64,000 nucleotides of DNA from Myceligenerans salitolerans (GTDB taxonomy: Bacteria > Actinomycetota > Actinomycetes > Actinomycetales > Cellulomonadaceae). This document shows, one piece after another, positions 23,811-34,682 of this stretch. Under the pieces are notes generated by a model. It made no database searches. It was not told where the DNA came from and saw only the letters and a list, made by a program, of their open reading frames with translations. A program made the position numbers and the translations under genes. The DNA is taken from the NCBI RefSeq assembly GCF_017349295.1, contig NZ_JAFMPK010000047.1:62001-126000 (forward strand). Reading direction: 5' to 3'. Within the stretch, counting starts at the first letter, position 1. Each line of letters begins with the position of its first letter.

Positions 23811-26507
23811 ATGCGCACCGCCGAGATCCGCAAGCGTTGGCTCGACTTCTTCGAGGCAAGGGCTCACGCGGTGGTGCCGTCTGCGTCGCTGATCAGCCCG
23901 GACCCGTCCACGCTGTTCACGATCGCGGGCATGGTGCCGTTCATCCCGTACATGACGGGCCAGCAGACCCCGCCGTGGAAGCGGGCCACGAGCGTGCAGA
24001 AGTGCGTGCGCACCCTCGATATCGACGAGGTCGGCAAGACCACCCGGCACGGCACGTTCTTCCAGATGAACGGCAACTTCTCCTTCGGGGACTACTTCAA
24101 GGAGGACGCGATCCGGTACGCGTGGGAGTTCCTCACGGGCTCCCGCGAGGACGGCAACCTCGGCATCGACCCGGACCGCCTGTGGGCCACGGTGTACGAG
24201 GAGGACGACGAGGCGCGCGAACTCTGGAAGAAGGTCACCGACCTGCCGGAGAGCCGGATCCAGACCCGGGGCAAGAAGGACAACTACTGGCACACGGGCC
24301 AGCCCGGCCCGGGCGGCCCCTGCTCCGAGATCTTCTACGACCGCGGCCCGCAGTACGGTGCCGAGGGCGGTCCGGAGGCCGACGAGGACCGCTACATCGA
24401 GATCTGGAACCTCGTGTTCATGCAGTACGCCCTGGACGACGTGAAGGCCAAGGACGACTTCAAGGTCGTGGGCGACCTCACGGCGAAGAACATCGACACC
24501 GGCATGGGCCTCGAGCGCGTCGCGTTCCTGCTCCAGGGCGTGGACAACATGTACGAGATCGACGAGGTGCGCCCCGTCATCGACGCCGCCGAGAAGCTGT
24601 CGGGCAAGAGGTACGGCGCCGACCACGACGACGACGTCCGGATGCGTGTCGTGGCCGACCACGTCCGCAGCGCCCTGATGATCATCGGCGACGGCGTGCG
24701 CCCCTCCAACGAGGGCCGCGGCTACGTGCTGCGCCGCCTGCTGCGCCGCTCCGTGCGCGCGATGCGCCTGCTCGGCGTGGAGGACGTCGCCCTGCCGTCG
24801 CTGCTGCCCGTCTCCAAGGACGCGATGAAGGCCTCCTACCCCGAGCTGGAGACGAACTTCGAGGAGATCTCCCGGGTGGCCTACGCCGAGGAGGAGGCCT
24901 TCCGCCGTACCCTCGCCGCGGGCACCACGATCCTGGACACCGCCGTGTCGAAGCTGAAGGCCCAGACCCCCGCCGGCACCGGTTCGCTCGTGCTCGGCGG
25001 CGACGCCGCGTTCCAGCTGCACGACACGTACGGCTTCCCCATCGACCTCACCCTCGAGATGGCCGCCGAACAGGGCGTCCGCGTCGACGAGCAGGCGTTC
25101 CGCACGCTCATGCAGGAGCAGCGCGCCCGCGCCCGCGCGGACGCACTGGCCAAGCGGCACGGCAACGTCGACGTCGCCGCCTACGAGTCGATCGCCCAGG
25201 AGCTGACCCGGCCGGTCGAGTTCCTCGGCTACACCCAGCACGACGCCACGGTGCGGGTCGTCGGCCTCCTGTCCGACGGCGTGCCCACGCCGGCCGCCAC
25301 CGCTCCGGCCGACGTGGAGGTGGTTTTGGACCGCACCCCGTTCTACGCGGAGGCCGGGGGACAGCTCGCCGACCAGGGCACGATCGTGCTCGACGGCGGC
25401 GCCACCATCGAGGTCGACGACGTGCAGCGGCCGGTCAAGGGTCTGAACGTGCACCGCGGTCGCCTCACCGAGGGCACGGTGGCGCTCGGCGACCCCGGAA
25501 CGGCCACGATCGACCGGGCGCGCCGTACCGCGATCAGCAAGGCCCACTCGGCCACCCACATGATCCACAAGGCCCTGCACGAACTGGTCGGGCCCGACCG
25601 CACGCAGGCAGGCTCGGAGAACGCGCCGAGCCGGATCCGGTTCGACTTCCGCTCACCGCAGGCCGTGCCCGCCACCGCGCTCGGCGAGATCGAGGAGCGC
25701 GTCAACACGCTGCTCACCGAGAACCTCGAGGTCACCGACCAGCAGATGCCGCTGACGGAGGCCAGGGAACTGGGCGCCATGGCGCTGTTCGGCGAGAAGT
25801 ACGGCGACGTGGTGCGCGTCGTGTCCATCGGTGGCGACTGGTCCCGTGAGCTGTGCGGCGGCACGCACGTGAAGCTGACCGGCGAGCTCGGCCGTGTGAC
25901 GCTGCTGGGCGAGTCGTCCATCGGCTCGGGCGTGCGCCGCGTCGATGCCCTCGTCGGCGAGGGCGCCTACGGCTTCCAGGCCACCGAGCACGCCCTGGTG
26001 GGCCAGCTCACCGGAATGCTGAACGTGCGCCACGACCAGCTCGCGGACCGTGTCGGCTCGCTCCTGACCCGGTTGAAGGACGCCGAGAAGGAACTCGCCA
26101 CGGTGCGTCAGGCGCGGCTGCTGGAGGCAGCCGGGAAGCTGGCCGCCGAGGCGCCGCGGGTGGGCGACGTCCGCGTCGTGACGCACGACGCCGGTGAGGC
26201 CGGTGCCGACGGGCTGCGCGCCCTCGTACTGGACGTGCGTGCTCGCCTCGGTGAGGCCGAGCCCGTCGTCGTCGCCGCGGGCGGCACCTCCGAAGGACGT
26301 CCCGTCGTGGTGGTCGCGACGAACGAGGCCGCCCGCGCGGCGGGCCACAGGGCGGGCGACCTGGTGCGCGCCGCGGCCAGGACGCTCGGCGGCGGAGGCG
26401 GCGGCAAGCCGGATCTCGCCCAGGGCGGAGGCCAGGACGCGGCACGGCTCGGCGAGGCGCTCGCCGGTGTCGCCGAGAACGTGCGGCTCGCCGCGGTCGG
26501 CGCGTGA
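23811..26507 (+). CDS. alaS: alanyl-tRNA synthetase
   Basis: An 898-residue class II synthetase. The catalytic domain begins [20 protein letters not shown] and includes [27 protein letters not shown]-type motif 2 (here [19 protein letters not shown]) and [11 protein letters not shown] motif 3. The editing domain has zinc ligands HSATHMIH and CGGTHV. The C-terminal DHHA1-like domain ends the protein. It charges tRNA-Ala in the cytoplasm. It is followed with a 4-base overlap by ruvX, the usual actinobacterial arrangement. Confidence 0.98.
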   Translation: MRTAEIRKRWLDFFEARAHAVVPSASLISPDPSTLFTIAGMVPFIPYMTGQQTPPWKRATSVQKCVRTLDIDEVGKTTRHGTFFQMNGNFSFGDYFKEDAIRYAWEFLTGSREDGNLGIDPDRLWATVYEEDDEARELWKKVTDLPESRIQTRGKKDNYWHTGQPGPGGPCSEIFYDRGPQYGAEGGPEADEDRYIEIWNLVFMQYALDDVKAKDDFKVVGDLTAKNIDTGMGLERVAFLLQGVDNMYEIDEVRPVIDAAEKLSGKRYGADHDDDVRMRVVADHVRSALMIIGDGVRPSNEGRGYVLRRLLRRSVRAMRLLGVEDVALPSLLPVSKDAMKASYPELETNFEEISRVAYAEEEAFRRTLAAGTTILDTAVSKLKAQTPAGTGSLVLGGDAAFQLHDTYGFPIDLTLEMAAEQGVRVDEQAFRTLMQEQRARARADALAKRHGNVDVAAYESIAQELTRPVEFLGYTQHDATVRVVGLLSDGVPTPAATAPADVEVVLDRTPFYAEAGGQLADQGTIVLDGGATIEVDDVQRPVKGLNVHRGRLTEGTVALGDPGTATIDRARRTAISKAHSATHMIHKALHELVGPDRTQAGSENAPSRIRFDFRSPQAVPATALGEIEERVNTLLTENLEVTDQQMPLTEARELGAMALFGEKYGDVVRVVSIGGDWSRELCGGTHVKLTGELGRVTLLGESSIGSGVRRVDALVGEGAYGFQATEHALVGQLTGMLNVRHDQLADRVGSLLTRLKDAEKELATVRQARLLEAAGKLAAEAPRVGDVRVVTHDAGEAGADGLRALVLDVRARLGEAEPVVVAAGGTSEGRPVVVVATNEAARAAGHRAGDLVRAAARTLGGGGGGKPDLAQGGGQDAARLGEALAGVAENVRLAAVGA

Positions 26508-27022
26508 GCACGTCGCAGCAGCCCGCGGACTCCCTCGGACGGGCGCCCCTACCCCGGGGCGCCCGCCTCGCGATCGACGTGGGCAAGGCGCGCGTCGGTC
26601 TCGCGGCGAGCGACCCGGACGGGCTCGTGGCCACACCCGTGGAGACCGTGCCGCGCACCCCTGAGCCGGCCGCGCTGCGGCGCATCGCGCAGGAGGCCGC
26701 CGAGCGGTCCGCGGCCGTCGTCTACGTCGGCCTGCCGAGACATCTCAACGGGCGGGAGGGCGCCTCCAGCGCGGATGCCCGGCGCTTCGCCGACGGGCTC
26801 GCGCGCGCCCTGGCCGACGTCGGGCAGAGCGGGACGGAGCTGCGGTTCGTCGACGAGCGGATGACCACGGTCACCGCCACGCAGGCCCTCCACGCCGCGG
26901 GACGAAACACCAGGAAGCACCGGTCTGTGATCGATCAGGCCGCTGCCGTTATCATTCTGCAATCCGCACTCGACGCCGAGCGGGCGACAGGGGCTCGTGC
27001 CGGCAGCGGCGTCGAGGTGTAG
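26504..27022 (+). CDS. ruvX: Holliday junction resolvase-like RuvX/YqgF
   Basis: A 172-residue RNase H-fold protein. [19 protein letters not shown] carries the first catalytic Asp, [14 protein letters not shown] follows, and [20 protein letters not shown] supplies the later acidic residues. YqgF/RuvX proteins process pre-16S rRNA and/or branched DNA. The GTG start overlaps the alaS stop (GTGA). It is about 30 residues longer than E. coli YqgF, owing to the N-terminal extension and C-terminal tail. Confidence 0.93.
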   Translation: MSTSQQPADSLGRAPLPRGARLAIDVGKARVGLAASDPDGLVATPVETVPRTPEPAALRRIAQEAAERSAAVVYVGLPRHLNGREGASSADARRFADGLARALADVGQSGTELRFVDERMTTVTATQALHAAGRNTRKHRSVIDQAAAVIILQSALDAERATGARAGSGVEV

Positions 27023-27081
27023 ACCGTGCACGACACGCACGCCTCCCCAGCACGTTTTCCCGGAAGTGAAGGATCGACGAG

Positions 27082-28236
27082 GTGACGGACCTGTTCACGG
27101 CGCCCCCTGACGCTCACGAGGGCGCGCCCGCCAACACCGTGCATCCGGGGAGCCGGACCCCGCGCGACCACCGTTCTCGACGCCTGCGTCGCCGTCGCCG
27201 TCGTGGACGGTCGATCGTCGTCCTGCTCGTGACCTTCGGTCTCGTGGCCGGGGCCGGCTATCTGGTGTGGGAGCAGAAGGACATGCTGCTGTCCTTCGAG
27301 AACCCGATCGAGGCGAAGGACTACCCGGGTCCGGGCAACGAGGACGTGACCGTCGAGATCCCCGAGGGCGCCACCGGGTTCGACATGGCCGAGCTGCTGT
27401 ACGACGCCGGCGTGGTGGCGAGCAAGGACGCCTTCGTCAAGGCGTTCGGCGAGAACCCGGACGCCGGCGGGATCCGGCCCGGCACGCGGGACATGCTCAC
27501 GGAGATGAAGGCCTCGGACGCCGTCGCGTTGCTGGCCAAGAACGAGATGGCGCATCTCGCGGTGACGATCCCGGAGGGTTTCACCGTCGCGCAGACCGTC
27601 GAACGGTTCGCGTCCGTGACCGGGATCCCGGCAGCGGACTTCACCAAGGCGCTCGACCGGCCCCGTTCGTTCGGGCTGCCCAAGCAGGCGGGCGGCAACG
27701 CCGAGGGCTGGCTGTACCCGCAGACCTACCCGGTGAACCCGGAGGAGGAGACGGCGGCGGACGTGCTGGCACGCATGGTGCGCAACACGGTCGAGCAGCT
27801 CGACGACCGGGGCATCCCGCCGAGGGATCGCCAGGACGTGCTCATCAAGGCGTCCCTGGTGGAGCGTGAGGGAATGATCGCGGAGGACCGGCCGAAGATC
27901 GCTCGCGCGATCGAGAACCGGCTCGAGGACGACATGAAGCTCCAGATCGACGCGTCGCTCGCGTACGGGCTGGACAAGCCCGGCATCGAGCTGACGACCG
28001 CGGACAAGGCTGCGGACACGCCGTTCAACCTGGAACGACACGTGGGCCTGCCACCCACCCCGATCGCGAACCCGAGCGCCGAGTCGATCGACGCGGTGCT
28101 GTCCCCGGCCGAGGGGGCGTGGAAGTTCTGGGTCACGGTGAACCTGGACACGGGCGAGACCAAGTTCTCCGAGACCTACGCGGAGCATCAGCGGTACGTG
28201 GCCGAACTGCGCGAGTGGCAGGCGCGACAGGGCTGA
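27082..28236 (+). CDS. mltG: endolytic murein transglycosylase MltG (copy 1)
   Basis: A 384-residue protein with an Arg-rich cytoplasmic N-terminus, one TM helix (about 53-75, SIVVLLVTFGLVAGAGYLVW), a LysM-like domain and a YceG catalytic domain. The catalytic Glu lies in IKASLVEREGMIAEDRPKIA. The later DASLAYGL and GLPPTPIANPS motifs are conserved. MltG cleaves nascent glycan strands to set their length at the membrane. It starts 59 nt after ruvX. A second, divergent copy follows directly. Confidence 0.95.
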   Translation: MTDLFTAPPDAHEGAPANTVHPGSRTPRDHRSRRLRRRRRRGRSIVVLLVTFGLVAGAGYLVWEQKDMLLSFENPIEAKDYPGPGNEDVTVEIPEGATGFDMAELLYDAGVVASKDAFVKAFGENPDAGGIRPGTRDMLTEMKASDAVALLAKNEMAHLAVTIPEGFTVAQTVERFASVTGIPAADFTKALDRPRSFGLPKQAGGNAEGWLYPQTYPVNPEEETAADVLARMVRNTVEQLDDRGIPPRDRQDVLIKASLVEREGMIAEDRPKIARAIENRLEDDMKLQIDASLAYGLDKPGIELTTADKAADTPFNLERHVGLPPTPIANPSAESIDAVLSPAEGAWKFWVTVNLDTGETKFSETYAEHQRYVAELREWQARQG

Positions 28237-28280
28237 TGCGCACGGTGGGCCGCCCGTCGTGACCGGGTACGCCGACCTGA

Positions 28281-28286
28281 TATAAC
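28281..28286 (+). promoter_or_regulatory. -10 box before second mltG
   Basis: TATAAC (28281-28286) lies in the 106-bp gap after the first mltG, about 57 nt before the second copy's start. A weak GTGACC -35 is visible about 17 bp upstream. It suggests that the second copy can be transcribed separately. Confidence 0.4.
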
Positions 28287-28342
28287 CGTCTCGCCGTGGC
28301 ACGGACCCGTGTCGCGGCGAGGCAGACGAGCACGAGAGACGG

Positions 28343-29521
28343 GTGAACCGCGCGCCGATGGCCGACGTGTCGAACCAAGGACCGCCACGCCACTGGGCAG
28401 GGAAGGGCAACCGCCACCGGGGTACCCGGGGCACGGGCCGCGCGAGCCGGGGGGACCGCCGCCGTTCCCGCGGTGGCCGGCGCGTGCTGGGCGTCGTCGT
28501 CGTGGCGGTCCTGGTCCTCGTCGCCGGGCTGGGCGCGTGGACGTGGCGGAACGACGGTTACCTCTTCGGCATCGAGACGCCTCTCGCCGCCGAGGACTAC
28601 GACGGCCCGGGTGGCGAGGAGATCCAGGTCGACATCCCGGAGGGTGCCAACGGCGCGGTCATCGGCGAGGTGCTCGTGCAGCACGACGTCGTCGCCTCCT
28701 ACGGCGCCTTCAAGCGGGCGTTCGACCAGAACCCCGCCGCACCCGGCATCCAGCCCGGCACCCACACCGTCCTGACGCGCATGCCGGCTGCCGACGCGGT
28801 CGCCATGCTCGCGGAGAACGACGTCGACCGGGGCGGGCTGACCGTGCCCGAAGGCCTCACGGTGGCGCAGATCCGCGAGCGGATGATCGCGACGGGCTGG
28901 CCGGAGAAGAAGACGAACCAGGCGTTCGAGAACATCGGGCAGCACCTGCCGCAGCAGGCGGGCGGCAATCCGGAGGGCTGGCTGTTCCCGCAGACGTACG
29001 ACGTCGACCCGGAGCGCACCCCGCCGGCCGACGTCGTGCGGATGATGGTGGAGATGACGGTCTCCCAGCTCGAGGACGCGGGCGCGCCGCAGGAACGCTG
29101 GGAGGACGTCCTCATCCGCGCGTCGCTCATCGAGCGCGAGGCGGCACGTCCCGAGGACCGGCCCCGGATGTCGGGGGTCATCCAGCGCCGCCTCGACCAG
29201 GACTGGACACTGGGCATCGACGCCGCCGTCCTGTACGGAACGGGACGCACCAGCGGCGCCCTGACGCGGGCGGAGCTCGACGACGCGTCCAACGAGTACA
29301 ACCTGCGCATCCACAAGGGCCTGCCGCCCACCCCGATCTCCAACCCGGGCAGGGCGTCCATCGACGCCGCGCTGAACCCTGCCGACGGCACGGAGATGTA
29401 CTGGGTGACGGTGAACCACGAGACCGGCGAGACGAAGTTCGCCACCAGCAACGAGGAGTTCGAGGCCCTGGTCGCCGAGCTGCGGCAGTGGGAGGCCGAC
29501 AACCCGGACTGGCACGAGTGA
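28343..29521 (+). CDS. endolytic murein transglycosylase MltG (copy 2)
   Basis: A 392-residue paralogue with the same layout: basic N-terminus, TM helix (VLGVVVVAVLVLVAGLGAW), an AEDYDGPGGEEIQVDIPEG domain, then YceG. The catalytic Glu is in IRASLIEREAARPEDRPRMS; GIDAAVLYG and KGLPPTPISNPG are retained, so it looks active. It shares its architecture with copy 1 but differs throughout, which argues for an old duplication. The GTG start at 28343 is shown; ATG 28358 is an alternative. Two consecutive mltG genes are unusual in this otherwise standard gene order. Confidence 0.92.
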   Translation: MNRAPMADVSNQGPPRHWAGKGNRHRGTRGTGRASRGDRRRSRGGRRVLGVVVVAVLVLVAGLGAWTWRNDGYLFGIETPLAAEDYDGPGGEEIQVDIPEGANGAVIGEVLVQHDVVASYGAFKRAFDQNPAAPGIQPGTHTVLTRMPAADAVAMLAENDVDRGGLTVPEGLTVAQIRERMIATGWPEKKTNQAFENIGQHLPQQAGGNPEGWLFPQTYDVDPERTPPADVVRMMVEMTVSQLEDAGAPQERWEDVLIRASLIEREAARPEDRPRMSGVIQRRLDQDWTLGIDAAVLYGTGRTSGALTRAELDDASNEYNLRIHKGLPPTPISNPGRASIDAALNPADGTEMYWVTVNHETGETKFATSNEEFEALVAELRQWEADNPDWHE

Positions 29522-29594
29522 CGGCCGGCCGGCGGGTGGTCCGCCAGCCGGTTCGGAGCGGAGCGGCGAGCCCGCGTGACGTAGCCTTTCCGCC

Positions 29595-30425
29595 GTGGAA
29601 CTGATTCGCCAGGGCAAGGTACGTGAGGTGTACGCGGACGGACAGGACGTGATCCTGGTCGCCTCCGACCGGGTGTCGGTGTACGACGTCGTGCTGCCGA
29701 CACCGGTCCCGGACAAGGGCGCGATCCTCACCCAGCTGTCCCTGTGGTGGTTCCGGCAGTTCGCCGACCTCGTGCCCAACCACGTCCTCAGCGAGGACGT
29801 GCCCGGCGAGTGGAAGGGGCGGGCCATCCGCTGCCGCAGGCTCGACATCCTGCCGGTCGAGTGCATCGCGCGCGGATACCTGGCCGGCCTCGGTCTGCGC
29901 TCCTACCAGGAGTCGGGCTCCGTCTCGGGTGTCGCGCTCCCGCCCGGGCTCGTCGAGGCCGACCGGCTGCCCCGGCCCGTGTTCACGCCGTCGACCAAGG
30001 CGGACGAGGGACACGACGAGTACATCCCCTTCGAGACGGTCGCCGACCAGGTCGGCACGGCCACGGCCGAGCGGCTGCGCGACCTGACCCTGGACATCTA
30101 CGCCCGCGGCGCCGAGATCGCCCGGGAGCGCGGCGTCCTCATCGCCGACACCAAGCTCGAGTTCGGGCTGGACGCGGACGGCGTCCTCACCCTGGCCGAC
30201 GAGGTGCTCACGCCGGACTCCTCGCGCTTCTGGAAAGCGTCCGAGTACGAGCCCGGCCGTCCCCAGTGGTCCTACGACAAGCAGTACGTGCGCGACTGGT
30301 CCGCCACGCTCACCGACTGGGACCGCACCGACCCGGGCCCCGAGATCCCCGCCGACGTCGTGGCCGAGACCCGCGCCCGCTACGTGGAGATCTACGAGAC
30401 CCTTACCGGCGAGGCGTGGACGTGA
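29595..30425 (+). CDS. purC: phosphoribosylaminoimidazole-succinocarboxamide synthase (SAICAR synthetase)
   Basis: A 276-residue purine-biosynthesis ligase that joins CAIR and aspartate using ATP. It has the N-terminal LIRQGKVREVYADGQDVIL, LVASDRVSVYDVVLPTPVPDKG, RRLDILPVECIARGYL and the late ADTKLEFGL / LADEVLTPDSSRFW motifs. TAGCCT ends 7 nt before the GTG and no Shine-Dalgarno is present, so it is probably leaderless. Its stop overlaps the aroE start (GTGA), coupling purine and shikimate genes. Confidence 0.97.
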   Translation: MELIRQGKVREVYADGQDVILVASDRVSVYDVVLPTPVPDKGAILTQLSLWWFRQFADLVPNHVLSEDVPGEWKGRAIRCRRLDILPVECIARGYLAGLGLRSYQESGSVSGVALPPGLVEADRLPRPVFTPSTKADEGHDEYIPFETVADQVGTATAERLRDLTLDIYARGAEIARERGVLIADTKLEFGLDADGVLTLADEVLTPDSSRFWKASEYEPGRPQWSYDKQYVRDWSATLTDWDRTDPGPEIPADVVAETRARYVEIYETLTGEAWT

Positions 30426-31504
30426 GGGCTGCCGTCCTCGGGCACCCCGTCGCCCACTCGCTGTCCCCGGCCCTGCACACCGCCGCCTACCGCGCGCTCG
30501 GCCTCGACGACTGGGAGTACGGCCGCCACGACGTGGACGAGCACGAGCTCGAGACGTTCCTGGCCGGTGTCGACCGCGGTTGGGCGGGCCTGTCCCTGAC
30601 CATGCCGCTCAAGCACCGCGCCCTGGCACTGGTCGACCACGTCGAGCCGCTGGCCGCCGCCGTCGGCGCGGTGAACACCGTCCTCGTCGCGCCCGCCGGC
30701 CCGCCGGGTGCCACCTCCGGCGGGGTGACGCTGACCGGCACCAACACCGACGTGTACGGGCTCGTGCAGGCGCTGCGCGAAGGACTACTCGCGTCGCGGC
30801 CGGCAACGGGGGCGGGCACCGGCCCGGCGGCTGCCACGACGGCCGGCCCCGACGACGGCACCGGTGTCAGCGCGCCCGCACCCGCCTCCGGGCACTCCGC
30901 CGCCACCGGGTCCGAGGTCACGCACGCCCTCGTCCTCGGCGGGGGAGCGACCGCCGCGTCCACGCTCGCCGCCCTGGCCGAGCTGGGCTGCACGTCCGCC
31001 CGCGTCCTGGTCCGCTCCCTGGACCGGGCCGGGGAGCTGCGCGCCGCGATCGCCCGCATGGGCGTCACGCCCGAACTCGTCGAGGCGGACCTCACCGGCA
31101 CCGACGGCCACGTCCTCCGGGAACTGGCCGCGGCCGACGTCGTCGTCTCCACCCTCCCGCCGCGCGCGGCGGACCCGCTGGCCGCCGCCGTCGGCCGACT
31201 CACGGGAGACGACGCCCCGTCGCACGACGCCCTTCCCGGTGCCGCTCTCCCCGGTGCCGCCGGAACGCCGGACGACGCACGCCCCGCCCCACCCCGCGGC
31301 GTACTGCTCGACGTGGCCTACGATCCCCGCCCCACCGCACTGCACACCGCCTGGGCCGGCGCCGGCGGCGTCGCCGTGAGCGGCGAACGCATGCTGCTGC
31401 ACCAGGCCGTCGCCCAGGTGCGCCTCATGACCGGCCGCACCGGCCCGGTCGGCGACGTGCTCGCCGCGATGGACGCGGCGCTCGCGGCTGCGCTCGACGT
31501 GTAA
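30422..31504 (+). CDS. aroE: shikimate dehydrogenase with long insertions
   Basis: A 360-residue protein, about 80 residues longer than a typical AroE. Substrate domain: [20 protein letters not shown], with catalytic Lys in [12 protein letters not shown] and the Asn/Asp pair in [13 protein letters not shown] domain: [20 protein letters not shown]. The extra length is two low-complexity Ala/Gly/Pro/Thr-rich segments: one between the domains (about 30795-30915) and one near the end of the NADP domain (about 31205-31295). It reduces 3-dehydroshikimate. It starts inside the purC stop and lies 10 nt before aroC. Confidence 0.93.
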   Translation: MRAAVLGHPVAHSLSPALHTAAYRALGLDDWEYGRHDVDEHELETFLAGVDRGWAGLSLTMPLKHRALALVDHVEPLAAAVGAVNTVLVAPAGPPGATSGGVTLTGTNTDVYGLVQALREGLLASRPATGAGTGPAAATTAGPDDGTGVSAPAPASGHSAATGSEVTHALVLGGGATAASTLAALAELGCTSARVLVRSLDRAGELRAAIARMGVTPELVEADLTGTDGHVLRELAAADVVVSTLPPRAADPLAAAVGRLTGDDAPSHDALPGAALPGAAGTPDDARPAPPRGVLLDVAYDPRPTALHTAWAGAGGVAVSGERMLLHQAVAQVRLMTGRTGPVGDVLAAMDAALAAALDV

Positions 31505-31514
31505 GGATTGCCGC

Positions 31515-32747
31515 ATGCTTCGCTGGTTGACCTCGGGAGAGTCACACGGTCCTGCCCTGGTGGGGGTGATGGAGGGGCTGCCGGCAGGCGTCGCTCTCAC
31601 CACCGACGACATCCGGGCGGCGCTCGCCCGGCGCCGTCTCGGCTACGGGCGCGGCTCACGGCAGAAGTTCGAGCAGGACGAGCTGCGCGTGCTCGGCGGC
31701 CTGCGGCACGGAGTCACGCAGGGTGGGCCGCTGGCCATCGAGATCGGCAACAGCGAGTGGCCCAAATGGACCGAGGTCATGGCCGCCGACCCCGTGCCGC
31801 GCGAGGCGCTCCTCAAGGACGCCGGAACCGGTGACGAGCGTGAGATCGCCCGCAACCGGCCCCTCACCCGCCCGCGGCCCGGCCACGCCGACCTGGTCGG
31901 CATGCGCAAGTACGGGTTCGACGACGCCCGGCCCGTCCTGGAGCGGGCCAGCGCCCGCGAGACCGCGATGCGTGTCGCCCTGGGAACGGCCGCCGCGAAG
32001 TTCCTGGAGCAGGCACTGGGCGTGCGGCTCGTCTCCCACGTCGTGGCGATCGGCCCCGTCGAGGTGCCCGACGACGCGCCCGTGCCCGGTCCCGACGACG
32101 TCGCCGCGCTCGACGCCGACCCCGTGCGCTGCCACCACCCCGCCACGTCGAAGCTGATGGTCGAGGAGATCGATCTGGCCAAGGCCGACGGCGACACGCT
32201 CGGCGGCGTCGTGGAGGTCGTCGCCCACGGCGTCCCGTCGGGGCTCGGCACCTACGTCCAGGGTGACCGCCGCCTCGACGCACGGCTGGCCGCCGCCCTC
32301 ATGGGTATCCAGGCGATCAAGGGGGTCGAGGTCGGTGACGGCTTCCGCACCGCCCGCCGCCGTGGCACGGCGGCGCACGACGCGATCCTGCCGGGTTCCG
32401 GGGCCGGGGAGGACGGGGCCCGGCTGTCGCGCGGCACCAACCGCGCCGGCGGCATCGAGGGCGGCATGTCCAACGGCGAGGCGGTGCGGGTGCGCGCCGC
32501 GATGAAGCCGATCTCCACCGTGCCGCGTGCCCTGCCGACGGTGGACGTCGCCACCGGTGAGGCCGTGACCGCTCACCACCAGCGCTCGGACGTGTGTGCC
32601 GTGCCGCCGGCGGCCGTGGTCGCCGAGGCGATGGTGGCGCTGGTGCTCGCCGAGGCCGCGATCGAGAAGTTCGGCGGGGACTCGCTCCCCGAGACCCGGC
32701 GCAACGCCGAGGCGTACCTCGCCGCGATCCCGGAGACGCTGCGATGA
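31515..32747 (+). CDS. aroC: chorismate synthase
   Basis: A 410-residue enzyme that converts EPSP to chorismate using reduced FMN. It has the N-terminal [56 protein letters not shown], and the C-terminal [20 protein letters not shown] and [17 protein letters not shown] signatures. Length and motifs are complete. Its stop overlaps the aroK start (ATGA), so translation is coupled. Confidence 0.98.
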   Translation: MLRWLTSGESHGPALVGVMEGLPAGVALTTDDIRAALARRRLGYGRGSRQKFEQDELRVLGGLRHGVTQGGPLAIEIGNSEWPKWTEVMAADPVPREALLKDAGTGDEREIARNRPLTRPRPGHADLVGMRKYGFDDARPVLERASARETAMRVALGTAAAKFLEQALGVRLVSHVVAIGPVEVPDDAPVPGPDDVAALDADPVRCHHPATSKLMVEEIDLAKADGDTLGGVVEVVAHGVPSGLGTYVQGDRRLDARLAAALMGIQAIKGVEVGDGFRTARRRGTAAHDAILPGSGAGEDGARLSRGTNRAGGIEGGMSNGEAVRVRAAMKPISTVPRALPTVDVATGEAVTAHHQRSDVCAVPPAAVVAEAMVALVLAEAAIEKFGGDSLPETRRNAEAYLAAIPETLR

Positions 32748-33484
32748 GCCACGACGCGAACCCCGGCACGACGGCCGGCGCGACCGGCGCGACCGGCGCA
32801 CCCGGCATCCACGCCGCGGCCCCGGCGGCGCCCACCGGCCCGCCTCCGGACACCTCCGGCCCGCTCGTCGTCCTGGTCGGACCGCCCGGCTCGGGCAAGT
32901 CGAAGGTCGGCCGCGTGCTGGCCCACGGCCTCGGCGTGAGCGTCCGCGACACCGACCACGACATCGAGGAGCGCGCGGGCAAACCCGTCGCCGACATCTT
33001 CGTCGACGACGGCGAGCCCGCCTTCCGCGCCATGGAACGCGAGGCCGTCGCGGCGGCGCTCGCCGAGCACGACGGGATCCTGGCGCTGGGCGGGGGAGCC
33101 GTCATGGACGCCGCGACGGCGCAGGCCCTGACCTCCTACGCGGCGCGGGGCGGCGACGTCGTCTTCCTCGACGTGACGCTCGCCGTCGCGGCACCGCGTG
33201 TCGGCATGAACCAGGCGCGGCCGCTGCTGCTGGGCAACCCGCGCCAGCGGTGGCAGGCGCTCATGGACGAGCGCCGTCCCACGTACGAACGGCTCGCGAC
33301 CCTGCGCATCCACTCCACGGAACGTCCCGCCGAGGAGGCGGCGGCCGAGATCGCGGGTGCGCTCGGCCTGCGCCCCGTGGCGGAGTTCGCCGATCCGAGG
33401 CACCTGGACGACGGGGACGAGCACCCCGCCGGCAAGGCCCCCGCGGCACGCGCCGTCACGAACGAGCAGGGAGACGAGCAGTGA
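32744..33484 (+). CDS. aroK: shikimate kinase with N-terminal extension
   Basis: A 246-residue protein. The kinase core (about 39-210) has Walker [13 protein letters not shown], the shikimate-binding Asp in [11 protein letters not shown], the Arg near [19 protein letters not shown] and the lid [16 protein letters not shown]. The first 38 residues are a Gly/Ala/Thr/Pro-rich extension, and the last 35 residues are an acidic tail; both are unusual for AroK. ATGA and GTGA overlaps place it between aroC and aroB. The ATG overlapping the aroC stop is the only well-placed start. Confidence 0.93.
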   Translation: MSHDANPGTTAGATGATGAPGIHAAAPAAPTGPPPDTSGPLVVLVGPPGSGKSKVGRVLAHGLGVSVRDTDHDIEERAGKPVADIFVDDGEPAFRAMEREAVAAALAEHDGILALGGGAVMDAATAQALTSYAARGGDVVFLDVTLAVAAPRVGMNQARPLLLGNPRQRWQALMDERRPTYERLATLRIHSTERPAEEAAAEIAGALGLRPVAEFADPRHLDDGDEHPAGKAPAARAVTNEQGDEQ

Positions 33485-34620
33485 GCACCACCCGTGTCAC
33501 CGTGGCGGGAGAACGGCCGTACGACGTCGTCATCGGGCGGCACCTGCTCGGTGAGCTCGCGACGATGATCGGCCGCGACGCGCGGCGGGTCCTCGTCATG
33601 CACCCGGCCTCCCTGCAGGCCACCGGCGAGGCGGTGCGTGAGGACCTCAAGGAGCAGGGCTACGAGGCGTTCGCCGTCGAGCTGCCCGACGCCGAGGAGC
33701 AGAAGACCGCGCAGGTCGCCGCCTTCTGCTGGCAGGTTCTCGGGCAGGCGGACTTCACGCGCTCCGACGCGATCGTGTCGGTCGGCGGCGGCGCGACGAC
33801 GGACCTGGCCGGCTTCGTGGCGGCGACGTGGCTGCGCGGCATCCGTGTCGTGCACCTGCCCACCACGCTGCTCGCGATGGTCGACGCCGCCGTGGGCGGC
33901 AAGACCGGCATCAACACCGCCGAGGGCAAGAACCTGGTGGGCGCCTTCCACCCGCCCGCCGGGGTGCTGTGCGACCTGGCCGCCCTGGAGTCCCTGGACC
34001 GCTGGGACCTGGTGGCCGGCCTCGCCGAGGTCGTCAAGACCGGCTTCATCGCCGACGAGGAGATCCTGCGCCTCGTGACCGCCCACGCCGCCGACCTCAA
34101 GGGCTGGCAGGGCCGCGACGCGGCGCCCGCCACCTGGGACGTGCTCGCCGAGCTGGTCACCCGCTCCGTGCGGGTCAAGGCGCGGGTCGTGGGGGAGGAC
34201 CTCAAGGAGTCCGGGCTGCGCGAGATCCTCAACTACGGCCACACCTTCGGCCACGCCGTCGAACTGGCCGAACGCTACCAGTGGCGGCACGGCGCGGCCG
34301 TGGCCGTCGGGATGGTGTTCGCCGCCGAGCTGGCGCGGCTGGCCGGCAAGCTCGACGACGCCGTCGTCGACCGTCATCGTGACATCCTCACCGCGCTCGG
34401 CCTGCCGACGTCGTACCGCGGCGACCGGTGGGACGAACTGCTCGGCGCGATGCGCCGGGACAAGAAGTCCCGCGGCGACCTGCTGCGGTTCGTCGTGCTG
34501 GACGACGTCGCGAAGCCGGTCCGCCTGGAGGGCCCGGACCCGACGATCCTGGCGGCCGCCTACGCGGAGGTGTCGAAGGAGCCCCCGGCGGGCCGGGAGA
34601 CACAGGTGACGCTCGGCTGA
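33481..34620 (+). CDS. aroB: 3-dehydroquinate synthase
   Basis: A 379-residue NAD- and Zn-dependent enzyme that forms dehydroquinate from DAHP. It has [21 protein letters not shown], the [19 protein letters not shown] substrate loop and the metal ligand Glu in [10 protein letters not shown]. The His ligands are in [13 protein letters not shown] and [13 protein letters not shown]. The GTG start overlaps the aroK stop. The third shikimate-pathway enzyme, aroQ, is not next door but about 10 kb downstream. Confidence 0.98.
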   Translation: MSTTRVTVAGERPYDVVIGRHLLGELATMIGRDARRVLVMHPASLQATGEAVREDLKEQGYEAFAVELPDAEEQKTAQVAAFCWQVLGQADFTRSDAIVSVGGGATTDLAGFVAATWLRGIRVVHLPTTLLAMVDAAVGGKTGINTAEGKNLVGAFHPPAGVLCDLAALESLDRWDLVAGLAEVVKTGFIADEEILRLVTAHAADLKGWQGRDAAPATWDVLAELVTRSVRVKARVVGEDLKESGLREILNYGHTFGHAVELAERYQWRHGAAVAVGMVFAAELARLAGKLDDAVVDRHRDILTALGLPTSYRGDRWDELLGAMRRDKKSRGDLLRFVVLDDVAKPVRLEGPDPTILAAAYAEVSKEPPAGRETQVTLG

Positions 34621-34639
34621 CCACGGCCGACGCCGACGG

Positions 34640-34660
34640 GCCGGCCACCGCACGGCCGGC
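34640..34660. terminator. hairpin between aroB and phosphodiesterase genes
   Basis: GCCGGCC (34640-34646) and GGCCGGC (34654-34660) form a perfect 7-bp stem with a 7-nt loop in the 62-bp convergent gap. It is likely a bidirectional terminator. Confidence 0.55.
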
Positions 34661-34682
34661 GGCGCCGGAGACCGGGACGCGC

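Noticed and set aside
21792-25580. 1262-residue open frame on the minus strand across rarA 5' end, rpsD and alaS
   Set aside because: It lies antisense to rpsD and alaS, which have complete family motifs. Its composition is Arg/His/Val/Gly/Ala-rich with no domain, as expected when GC-ended codons are read on the opposite strand.
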